Shown: positions 1-7,296 of the stretch, in pieces
Layout: every line of letters begins with the position of its first letter
Numbering within the stretch: position 1 is the stretch's first letter
Origin: CAYGZA01 sp964354135
GTDB taxonomy: Bacteria; Planctomycetota; Planctomycetia; Pirellulales; Thermoguttaceae
DNA length: 21,695 nucleotides
Direction of reading: 5' to 3'
Assembly: GCA_964354135.1 (NCBI GenBank)
Contig: CAYGZA010000072.1
Location: forward strand, 1-21,695
Program-made: the position numbers and the translations under genes
The notes under the pieces: model-generated
Told to the model about the DNA's origin: nothing
The model's input: the letters and a program-made list of their open reading frames with translations, nothing else
Database searches by the model: none

Positions 1-1012
1 ACGAACCGAACCGGTCATCGAATGCCGGCGTGGGGTTGTTGAGCGTACGGATCAGGTTGCCCGTCGCTGCATCGTAGACGTACGCCGAGCCGGCATATTG
101 GGCGCCGCTGCCATCCCCATATGCGCCCACCACCACCGTGCTCCCCGAGACGGCCACGGAGTAGCCGAAATAGTCACCGGTTGCGGGCGTGGGGTTGACG
201 AGCGTCCGGAGCAGATTGCCCGTGGCGGCATCGAACACGTAGGCCGAGCCGGCATTCGTCGCGCCGGTGTCGTCATAGGGCGTCCCCACCATCACCGTGC
301 TCCCCCAAAGACGCACGGAAAGTCCAAAATAGTCACTAGCTGCCGGCGTGGGGTTGTTGAGCGTCCAGAGTAGATTGCCCGTGGCGGCGTCGAAGACGTA
401 GGCCGAGCCGGCATCCGTCGCGCCGGTGTCATCGCGATACGCCCCAACCAGCACAGTGCTCCCTGACACGGCTACGGAATAGCCGAACCAGTCCTCGGCT
501 GCCGGCGTGGGGTTGTTGAGCGTCCAGAGCAGATTGCCCGTGGCGGCGTCGAAGATGTACGCCGAACCGGCACACGTCGCGCCGGTGTCATCCCGCGAGG
601 CACCCACCACCACCATGCTCCCCGACACGGCCACGGACGAACCGAACCGGTCATCGAATGCCGGCGTGGGGTTGTTGAGCGTACGGATCAGATTGCCGGT
701 GGCCGCGTCGAAGACGTAGGCCGAACCGGCATCCGTCGCGCCGGTGTCGTCGTAAATCGCCCCCACCACCACCGTGCTCCCGGACACGGCCACGGACCAC
801 CCGAAGAGGTCAATGGCTGCCGGCGTGGGGTTGTCCAGCGTGGCCACGAGTGCGCCCGACGTGGAATTGAAGACATAGGCACGGCCGGCATTCGCTGCCC
901 CCCCCAACATCGGCCGTCGGCACGCCCACAACCGTCAGATTGCCGTCCGCCGCCACCGCCTGACCGAACTGCGAGTTGGCCTTGGGGGTAACACCTGGGT
1001 CATCGAGCGTAT
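1..1012 (-). repeat. Tandem 159-bp coding repeat of the FG-GAP protein
   Basis: The unit boundary motif (plus strand gccggcgtggggttg) recurs near 24, 183, 342, 501, 660 and 819, an exact 159-bp (53-codon) step. A more diverged and slightly longer unit lies at about 842-1012. Bases 1-60 and 637-696 are identical except for one base, four units apart. Such high DNA identity implies recent duplication or gene conversion. Confidence 0.92.
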
Positions 1013-1166
1013 AGAGCAGATCACCCAGGTTCAACAACCGCCGGGCTTCCAGCACTTCGAAGACGCCCCGCCGGCGATGGCACCACAAGGGATCGAGTTC
1101 GTGGACGTGCGGCGACTTCCACGCGAACCGGGACCGCTTGTTCCGGTGGGCACGTCGGGCGTTCAT
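1..1166 (-). CDS. FG-GAP repeat exoprotein, N-terminal part (3' end outside window, frame break)
   Basis: Probable exported beta-propeller-like surface protein; its ligand is unknown. The ATG at 1166-1164 has an AGGGGGT ribosome site about 7 bases upstream (minus strand), which favours it over an upstream in-frame ATG at 1403 that would run through repeat DNA. The basic N-terminus is followed by FEVLEARRLL, like the short N-terminal motif of many planctomycete exported proteins. After it come FG-GAP-type units of about 53 residues with the pattern D-x-FG-x-SVAVSGSTVVVGA-x(2)-DDTGAT-AGSAYVFDAATGNL. By hand translation the downstream frame stays open to base 1, so the gene leaves the window. 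The frame changes at a run of eight G (898-905): seven G would read V-G-G-A-A-N-A-G and join the two parts, eight read V-G-G-G-S-E-C and lead to a stop. This is either a base-call error or a real slippery tract. Family call is good; exact role unknown. Confidence 0.85.
898..905 (-). other. Run of eight G that breaks the FG-GAP reading frame
   Basis: On the minus strand eight G separate two open frames of the same protein family. Removing one G restores a normal repeat junction. Nothing else in the flanking units is out of frame. Confidence 0.8.
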
Positions 1167-1170
1167 TGCG

Positions 1171-1178
1171 GCACCCCC
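1171..1178 (-). promoter_or_regulatory. Ribosome binding site of the FG-GAP gene
   Basis: Minus-strand AGGGGGTG just upstream of the ATG at 1166. It decides the start against the longer in-frame reading from 1403. Confidence 0.5.
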
Positions 1179-1300
1179 TAATAGAGTTAGACCGTGCCAC
1201 ACGAAGGTGGATTCCAGTAGTGTACTTGGGGAGTAGCCGATGTCAACGGTCTTACGGGTAGCGATACGCCTGGGGCCTGCCTCCGCGCAAGACCAAGAAG

Positions 1301-1345
1301 CCAAAGAGACTTCCGAAGTCTTCAAGACTTCGGAAGTCTCTTTGG
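1301..1345. repeat. 45-bp perfect palindrome (22-bp arms, 1-base centre)
   Basis: The left arm starts CCAAAGAGACTTCC and the right arm ends GGAAGTCTCTTTGG, with one unpaired C at 1323. The inner 33 bp (1307-1339) is itself two copies of the smaller palindrome AGACTTCNGAAGTCT. The same 33-bp core recurs at 14019-14051. It sits in the intergenic space upstream of the minus-strand FG-GAP gene. There is no T-run after the stem, so a terminator role is not evident. Confidence 0.9.
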
Positions 1346-1363
1346 TTGCGGCTACGCCCCGCC

Positions 1364-1469
1364 AGCCCGGATTATTCATGGACAGCAAGAGTAGCACAGG
1401 CATCTTGCCTGTGTTACCTGAACGGCAGGCTGGAAGCCTGTCCTACAATGTCGATGGATAATCCGGGCT
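1364..1469. repeat. Composite hairpin element with 16-bp terminal inverted repeats
   Basis: Ends AGCCCGGATTATTCAT (1364-1379) and ATGGATAATCCGGGCT (1454-1469) match 15 of 16 as inverted repeats. Inside are two hairpins: 1391-1417 (11-bp stem, loop ATCTT) and 1424-1442 (8-bp stem, loop GGA). In translation the core gives 'STGILPV...QAGSLSY', a spurious peptide I recognise from intergenic repeats of planctomycetes and relatives. It encodes no transposase. No flanking target duplication is visible. The rest of 1167-1560 shows nothing further. Confidence 0.7.
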
Positions 1470-1560
1470 ATCCCCAATGGGGCGGGCTGGGTAGAATCTG
1501 CGAGTGTTACTCGAACCCGGTTGCGCGGCGGCAGTTCGCTCTAAGCTGTTATACCTAAAG

Positions 1561-2709
1561 ATGTTACGATACTCGACTGCGGGTGAGTCGCACGGCAAGG
1601 CCCTGGTGGCCCTGGTGGACGGCTTTCCGGCGGGGGTGGCGATCTCGACCGACACGATCGACGAGGAACTGCGTCGGCGGCAAGGAGGATACGGCCGCGG
1701 CGGGCGGCAGCGGATCGAGGCCGACCGGGTCGAAATCCTCACCGGCCTCTGGCAGGGCCGCACGTTGGGGAGCCCGATCACTCTCTTGGTCCCCAACAAG
1801 GACTACAAGTTGGAGGGGATGGAGGACCTCCATTGCCCTCGCCCCGGGCACGGCGACCTGAGCGGGGCCATCAAGTACCTCGCCCCGGTCCGCGCGATCC
1901 TGGAGCGGGCCAGCGCCCGGGAAACGGCGGTCCGTGTCGCGGCCGGTGCCTTGGCCAAGCAGCTTCTGAGCCCTTTCGGGATCACGGCCTTCGGCTACGT
2001 CGTCGAGTTGGGGCCCGTCAAGATCGAGCCGCGGTCCGGCACCCTGGGAGAGCAGCGGGCCCTCCGCGACTCGAGCGAGCTCTATACGCTCGACCCCGAC
2101 TTCGACGCCCGGCTCAAGGCGCTCATCGACGCCTGCCAGAAGGAAGGCGATACGTTGGGTGGCGTGATCGAAGTCCGGGTCGAGGGCGTGCCCTTCGGGC
2201 TCGGCTCGCACGCCCAGTGGGACCAGAAGCTCGACGGCCGGCTGGCCCAGGCAGTGATGTCGGTGCAGGCGATCAAAGGGGTGGAGATCGGCCTGGGTTT
2301 TGAGGCGGCCCGCCGTCGCGGCTCGCAGGTCCACGACCCGATCGGGTTCGACGCCGGCCAGGTCTCTTCCCCGACGCTCGGCTTCACCCGGCCGACGAAC
2401 AACGCCGGGGGGTTGGAGGCGGGAATGACCAACGCCCAGCCGATGGTGCTCCGCGCCGCGATGAAGCCGATCAGCACGCTCGCGCGGCCGCTGGAATCGG
2501 TCAACCTCCGGACCCGGGAGTCCGAGAAGGCCGCCTACGAGCGGAGCGACGTGTGCGCGGTCCCGGCGGCTTCGGTGGTCCTGGAAAACGTGGTGGCCTT
2601 CGAGGTGGCCCGCGCGATGGTCGACAAGTTCGGCGGCGACAGCCTGGCGGAGATGCAGGCCCGGTGGAAGCTTTTCCACGAGATGGCCAGAGAGAGAGGC
2701 GAGAGGTGA
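1561..2709 (+). CDS. aroC: Chorismate synthase
   Basis: Last step of the shikimate pathway: 5-enolpyruvylshikimate-3-phosphate to chorismate, using reduced FMN, in the cytoplasm. The product is 382 residues, normal for the family. Family signatures are present: GESHGKALVALVDGFP at residues 8-23, RPGHGDLSGAIKY and ERASARETA-VRVAAGALAK in the first half, and RSDVCAVPAASVVLENVVAFE near the C-terminus. The start was set at 1561 because MLRYSTAGESHG matches the usual N-terminus; an upstream in-frame ATG at 1504 would add 19 atypical residues. There is no clear ribosome site. TGTTATACC at 1547-1555 resembles an extended -10 so close to the ATG that a leaderless message is possible, but this is weak. 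No other shikimate gene is adjacent. Confidence 0.97.
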   Translation: MLRYSTAGESHGKALVALVDGFPAGVAISTDTIDEELRRRQGGYGRGGRQRIEADRVEILTGLWQGRTLGSPITLLVPNKDYKLEGMEDLHCPRPGHGDLSGAIKYLAPVRAILERASARETAVRVAAGALAKQLLSPFGITAFGYVVELGPVKIEPRSGTLGEQRALRDSSELYTLDPDFDARLKALIDACQKEGDTLGGVIEVRVEGVPFGLGSHAQWDQKLDGRLAQAVMSVQAIKGVEIGLGFEAARRRGSQVHDPIGFDAGQVSSPTLGFTRPTNNAGGLEAGMTNAQPMVLRAAMKPISTLARPLESVNLRTRESEKAAYERSDVCAVPAASVVLENVVAFEVARAMVDKFGGDSLAEMQARWKLFHEMARERGER

Positions 2710-2775
2710 GAGCCAGGAGCGAGAGAAGGCAGAATGCGAACCGGTTCCGGAAGGTTAATAGCTCCTAAACCCCTG

Positions 2776-2820
2776 CCGGGCCGGCACGGCCCGGCTCTGA
2801 AGCGCGAACCCTGAACCCTA
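2776..2820 (+). repeat. GC hairpin plus GAACCCT heptads, copy A
   Basis: CCGGGCC (2776-2782), loop GGCAC, GGCCCGG (2788-2794), then CTCTGAA and two GAACCCT heptads up to 2820. Nearly the same 45 bp lies at 17320-17364. Both copies end less than 20 bases before a start codon. The remainder of 2710-2838 shows no gene. Confidence 0.8.
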
Positions 2821-2838
2821 TGGCAAAGGGGAGCATGG

Positions 2839-4176
2839 ATGCTCGAGTTATCTGACCGAATGCGGCGGCGGATCGCGATTTTCCTGTTTACCGCGCTCTG
2901 TGTCGCCCCGACGCTGGTCGTTGCGGCGTGGGGGATTTCTCGGCACTTGCCGACGCACGCGACCGCCGAGGCGCAGCGGCTGAGCTGGCAACTGGGAATG
3001 GACGTGTCGCTGGCCGCGGTGCGGCACCCGCGGCCCGGCGTCGTGCAGTACGAGGGGCTCGCGATGACTGCCCCTGAGACGGGGCGCGAGGTCCTCCGCT
3101 GCCGCCTCGTGGAAGCCCGCTGGACGCCGTCGGCCGACGGAAAGGGCCCGGCCCGCTCGCGGCTGACACTCACCGCCACCCAGCCGGAGATCGGCGCGGA
3201 CGGCCTGGAGGAGCTGCGGCAGCTCGTGGACCGGGTGCTCGCCGGCCGCACCGGTTGGCGCGGGGCGGACCTTCAGTGTACGGCCGTGAGCCTGACTCTC
3301 CAGTCGAGCCAAGGCTCCTGCGCCTTGAGCGAAGTGACCGGCACCGTCGAAACCCTTGCGGAAGGGACGTTGGCCAAGGCCGGATTCCGTTTGCCCGGCC
3401 ACGCGATGCCGGAGCCGGCCTGGGTGTATCTCGGCCGGCACCGCCCGCAAGGGAGACCGGCCAGCGTTTTCGGGCTGGACACGGGCAGCAGCGCCCTGCC
3501 TTGCTTGCTCCTGGCGCCGGCCGCCAAGGCAATGACCGTTTTGGGATCCGAAAGCCGGTTCTCCGGGACCGTCCAGGGTCGCGAGTTGCCGGACGGCTGG
3601 GAGGTCGAAATCCACGGGCAGCTCGGCAACCTGGAATTGGATAGGCTGATCGGCGACCATCTTCCGTCGCGACAACTGAGCGGCACGGCGCAGCTCACGC
3701 TGGAGAGTGTCGTTCTCTTGGATGGGCGGCTGCAAGAGGCCAGAGGAACCCTGGCCGGCGGTCGCGGGGAGATGAGCGCGTCGCTGGCGGTCGCGTTGGT
3801 CGAGGAGTTCGGGCTGGTCAACGGCCTGGGTTCCATCGCGGGGAGAGAGATGATCCCTTTTGAGCGACTCAAGGTGGCGTTCGACCTCGATTCCACGGGC
3901 TTGCGCTTGCGGGGGCTTTGCGGGCAGGGCAACGCGGGGGCAATCCTGGCGGGCCGGCACGGTGCGATCCTCGGGGAGCCGCCGGCTCAGCCCATCTCGA
4001 TGCTGGCCCTCTGGAGGGTTCTCGCGCCGGACGGCGATTCGCGGATTCCCGTCGCCTGGCAAAGCGAGTCGCTCATGCGGCGGCTCCCCATGCCGCGGCT
4101 ATTGCCCGAGCGCGTCTCGCCGGGAACCGCTTCGCAAGCCCGGCTGCCGGGTGACCGCGGCCGCGATGCGCAGTGA
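2839..4176 (+). CDS. Membrane-anchored hypothetical protein, AsmA-like
   Basis: A 445-residue protein with one hydrophobic helix at residues 12-31 behind a basic start (RMRRR), then a large non-cytoplasmic part rich in beta-type segments. The phrase FERLKVAFDLDSTGLRLRGLCGQG (about residues 345-368) and the general alternation of strands resemble AsmA/TamB-type envelope proteins, but I see no decisive motif. The C-terminal 45 residues look disordered. The start at 2839 follows an AAAGGGGAG stretch at suitable distance; Met8 is an alternative. It lies 129 bp after aroC and ends 24 bp before the convergent ccsA stop. Function unknown; envelope localisation is likely. Confidence 0.75.
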   Translation: MLELSDRMRRRIAIFLFTALCVAPTLVVAAWGISRHLPTHATAEAQRLSWQLGMDVSLAAVRHPRPGVVQYEGLAMTAPETGREVLRCRLVEARWTPSADGKGPARSRLTLTATQPEIGADGLEELRQLVDRVLAGRTGWRGADLQCTAVSLTLQSSQGSCALSEVTGTVETLAEGTLAKAGFRLPGHAMPEPAWVYLGRHRPQGRPASVFGLDTGSSALPCLLLAPAAKAMTVLGSESRFSGTVQGRELPDGWEVEIHGQLGNLELDRLIGDHLPSRQLSGTAQLTLESVVLLDGRLQEARGTLAGGRGEMSASLAVALVEEFGLVNGLGSIAGREMIPFERLKVAFDLDSTGLRLRGLCGQGNAGAILAGRHGAILGEPPAQPISMLALWRVLAPDGDSRIPVAWQSESLMRRLPMPRLLPERVSPGTASQARLPGDRGRDAQ

Positions 4177-4200
4177 GGCGGGGGCTGGAAAGACGAGTTG

Positions 4201-7200
4201 CTATTTCCGTTCGCGCGGCCGGGTCTCGATGAGATATCGGAAGGCCGCCGCCCCGACGAGTATCCAATTGACGGCCACGGCCAAGAGCACCCACTTGAGC
4301 CCGCCGGCCCCGGTGCCGTAGGTGTGCTTGCCGGTGCCCAGCACATAGTTGACCCCGTACCAGGCCATCATGATCGAGGTCGCGCCGATCACTGATCCCA
4401 TCGCCAGTCCGAAATTGCCGCTCCAACCCGTATGGCGGCCGTGGAGGACGACCAGGTAGACCAGCAGCGAGACCAGGGCCCAGACTTCCTTGGGGTCCCA
4501 ACCCCAGTACCGGCCCCAGGCGACGTCGGCCCATGCGGCGCCCAACACGGTGCCCACGAACAGCAGGACCACGGCCACTTGGGTTGCCTTGTAGATGTAG
4601 GTCGCCACGGTAGCGCACTCTTCGGGGGCGCAGCGGACGGCGAAATCCTCGGGGGCCTCGAAACTATCGCCCTGGCTGGAAAGCTTCCCGGGGGCGGCTG
4701 CCGGCGAGCCGCGTTTGGGGTCGCGGTAGCGGCCGAGCAGGTAGTAGCCCAGGGCGACGTTCCCCAGGGCCCAGGCCAAGGCCCCGGCCCCATAGCTGGC
4801 GGTGATCGTGAGCACGTGGGAGGTGAGCCAGAAGTTGTGGCGCAGCACCGGCTCCAGGGCCTTGATGTCCTGCTTGAAGATCGGGGCATAGTAGCCGACA
4901 TAGCCGGCCAGAAAAGCGACGGCGGCGCCGCACAAGGCGAAGGGCCTCCGCGCGATGGCCTGCTGGAGCGGCTCCGACAAGCCTCCCTTGCCCAGCACGC
5001 GGGGGACGGTAACCAGGGCGACCACGATCGAAAGCAAGAGCCGCGGCAAGTAATACAGCGACAGCGCCAGCAGGGTAAGCCCGACGATCCAGATCAGCCC
5101 CTCGCCAAGACTGGGCCAGGAGGCCCCGATCCCGACCCGCGGCCGGAGCAGCACGGCCGGTTCCCCTTTTCCGGCACCGTAAGGACACACCGCCAGATAG
5201 TAGAAGACCACCGCCACCAGCGCGGCCCGCGCCGACACCAGGAGCAGGCGCACCACGTGCAGCCACGGTGCCGCGGCGGCGGACCGCGGTTCGCGCTGCG
5301 GCGAGGCTTCCCAGGTACACGGGATTGCCGTCCACTGCCAGGCGAGCTGCAGCCCGCGGCCGAACAGGGGCACCAGCGCAAGCCACAGCCCTAAGAGGGC
5401 CACCACGAGGGCCACGAAGATCACCGTCTCGAACATCGTGGCCACGGGCGTATAGCCGGTGATGAGCGTCCGCAGGGCGAAGCCATAGATGGTCATGAGC
5501 TGCCCTGCCGCCAACAGGCCCGTTCCCAGCCAGAACGACGGCTTGCGGGCGGGCCCCACGGCGCCGAGGAACGCCACGAACGCCGCAAGGCTCAGCGCCC
5601 AGGTCCAGAGAAACGGGTCGAGGCGGTTGTAGTGTACTTCGGTCCAAGTCGCCCCGAAGGGCGGATAGGCCGTGCGGGCCAGAAGGTCTTCGTCCCGTTG
5701 GCGGATGGGAAGCTTCCGCCGCAAGGGCTCCATCTCTTCGCCCAAGGCGGCCAATGCCAGGGTGAAGCGGTCCATCGCCGCGGAGAATCTCGGGGCCCGA
5801 TTGGGGGCCTCGCGGTCGCGGTAGATCGCGGCCAGCTCGCGGAAGGCCCGGCGGACCTCCTCGATTTCCGGCTGCGGGTAGTCCTTCAAGAGGAGATCGG
5901 AGCCCCAGAGGACCGCCGGGAGGCCAAGCCAGGGCCGCAGCCTGTTGCCGGCGTGCCTCCCCACGGCCTCCGCTTCCGCACCCTCTCCGTCTTCGTCCGA
6001 GCGGGCAAGGCGGAATAGCCACTTCTGCACCTCGCGGTCGAGGCCGCGGCCCTGCTGCAGGGCACTCGGATGGAGCGCGGGGACAACGGCCGGCCAGAAG
6101 TCGTGGTCGTAGAGGGCCATCTGCGTTTCTTCGGCCAGGCCCGCCAGCTCGCCCGCCGCCAAGGCCAACTTCCGCGACTCGATCAGCACATTCTCGGCCC
6201 GCACCTTCTCGTGCTCCAGCTCCTGCACGACCTGCGACGCTTCTGCCGCCCGCTGGTTGAACTCGATCGGCGGGACCCGCTCCGGGGATTGCTGCAATTG
6301 CCGGAGGTGCTGCCGGGACTTGGCAATCCCTTCTTCGCACTGGCGGAGCCGCTTCTCCGCTCGACTGCGGCAGTCCTCCAACTGCCGGCGGAGAGTCTCC
6401 GTGGATTGGCGGAAGGCGACCAGGCCGGGCTCGATCTTGCCCGCATAGGTCTCGCCGCCGCGGGCCAGGCCGGTCAGCCCGCGCACCGCCTCGGCGGCCG
6501 CCGCAAGCGGCGCCGACACTCCGGCGGCCGACTCGGAGCGCGAGAGCGCGAAGAACCCGTTCTCCAATCCAGTCCACAGGTGGACCATGTTGCGGAACCG
6601 GCGGAAGAACAGGTCGCGTCCTTCCTCGGATTCCGTGGGCGGGGACGCCAAGGCGAGGAAAAGGTTATGTGCATCGAGCAGCTCCGCGAGCTTCTCGTCC
6701 GCGCCGGTCAGCTCGAACGGCTTCCCTTCGGCCCGAGCGGCTTGTTGCTTCTTCGCCAATTCCGCCCGGCGGGCCTCGAGCTTCTTCGCATGCGCGACCT
6801 GCCAAGGGGAGGCGTGCTTCAGCCGGTTCCCCTCCTTGTCGGTCAGGGGAAGCCCCAGGAGATCCCGCCGGAGCTCCTCGTTCATGGCCGGCAGGAACGG
6901 AACGCGATCCCATTTGTCCGCTTCAACCATCCAACTGAACAGGATTTCGCTTGCCCGGAACTTGCGAGGCTTGCCGCCGGGGAAGAGCTTCCGGGCCTCG
7001 CCGAGCGCGCTCTCGTTCTCTCCCTGGGCCAGTGCCCCGGCCGGGCTCAGCCACGGGCTTTCCTTGCCGCAGACCTTTCGGACGACGAACCGCGCCAGCG
7101 TGTCCAGGGGCTTCACGCGGGCGTCGTCCTCGAACGGCGGCTTCGCGCGGCGGTCGCCGAACACCGGGATCTGCTCCCAGGTGTCCCAGTCCAAGGCGGT

Positions 7201-7296
7201 CTCGTCGGCCGTGCAACCTCCCCCGATGCCGGCCAGCGCGCACGCGACGAAAAAGAAGGGCGTGCTCCTTGCCCTCCCGAAATCACGCAGTGTCAT
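4201..7296 (-). CDS. ccsA: System II cytochrome c biogenesis protein CcsA/ResC, with giant N-terminal domain
   Basis: With ResB it would carry heme across the membrane and attach it to apocytochrome c (system II). Of 1031 residues, only about 555-1031 form the CcsA core: roughly ten membrane helices, the tryptophan-rich heme motif WGRYWGWDPKE (about 926-936), and candidate heme-ligand histidines in WLTSHVLTITASYG (about 827) and LHGRHTGW (about 953). Residues 1-28 form a signal or anchor segment ending GGGC, an imperfect lipobox. The long extracytoplasmic part begins with DDARVKPLDTLARFVVRKV (57-75), the 'GR-x-KPLDT' type motif of long CcsA proteins, and contains a helical, probably coiled-coil stretch at about 294-390. 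The ATG lies inside the last codons of resB (14-base overlap), implying coupled translation. The core assignment is firm; the N-terminal role is unknown. Confidence 0.93.
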   Translation of the reverse strand: MTLRDFGRARSTPFFFVACALAGIGGGCTADETALDWDTWEQIPVFGDRRAKPPFEDDARVKPLDTLARFVVRKVCGKESPWLSPAGALAQGENESALGEARKLFPGGKPRKFRASEILFSWMVEADKWDRVPFLPAMNEELRRDLLGLPLTDKEGNRLKHASPWQVAHAKKLEARRAELAKKQQAARAEGKPFELTGADEKLAELLDAHNLFLALASPPTESEEGRDLFFRRFRNMVHLWTGLENGFFALSRSESAAGVSAPLAAAAEAVRGLTGLARGGETYAGKIEPGLVAFRQSTETLRRQLEDCRSRAEKRLRQCEEGIAKSRQHLRQLQQSPERVPPIEFNQRAAEASQVVQELEHEKVRAENVLIESRKLALAAGELAGLAEETQMALYDHDFWPAVVPALHPSALQQGRGLDREVQKWLFRLARSDEDGEGAEAEAVGRHAGNRLRPWLGLPAVLWGSDLLLKDYPQPEIEEVRRAFRELAAIYRDREAPNRAPRFSAAMDRFTLALAALGEEMEPLRRKLPIRQRDEDLLARTAYPPFGATWTEVHYNRLDPFLWTWALSLAAFVAFLGAVGPARKPSFWLGTGLLAAGQLMTIYGFALRTLITGYTPVATMFETVIFVALVVALLGLWLALVPLFGRGLQLAWQWTAIPCTWEASPQREPRSAAAAPWLHVVRLLLVSARAALVAVVFYYLAVCPYGAGKGEPAVLLRPRVGIGASWPSLGEGLIWIVGLTLLALSLYYLPRLLLSIVVALVTVPRVLGKGGLSEPLQQAIARRPFALCGAAVAFLAGYVGYYAPIFKQDIKALEPVLRHNFWLTSHVLTITASYGAGALAWALGNVALGYYLLGRYRDPKRGSPAAAPGKLSSQGDSFEAPEDFAVRCAPEECATVATYIYKATQVAVVLLFVGTVLGAAWADVAWGRYWGWDPKEVWALVSLLVYLVVLHGRHTGWSGNFGLAMGSVIGATSIMMAWYGVNYVLGTGKHTYGTGAGGLKWVLLAVAVNWILVGAAAFRYLIETRPRERK

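Noticed and set aside
1..900. CRISPR-like direct repeats
   Set aside because: The 159-bp units are contiguous, in frame and code for FG-GAP repeats; there are no spacers.
1301..1345. Rho-independent terminator
   Set aside because: Perfect stem but no loop and no T-run; the same core lies elsewhere as a dispersed repeat.
1167..1403. Upstream extension of the FG-GAP reading frame to an ATG at 1403
   Set aside because: It runs through the palindrome and repeat DNA; the ATG at 1166 has the ribosome site and the expected N-terminus.
1504..1560. Upstream ATG of aroC
   Set aside because: Adds 19 residues unlike the family; MLRYSTAGESHG is the usual start.
1564..2679. Long open frame opposite aroC, and similar ones opposite ccsA, resB and the ExbD-like genes
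   Set aside because: Mirror frames of GC-rich coding DNA; Arg/Pro-rich and without family features.
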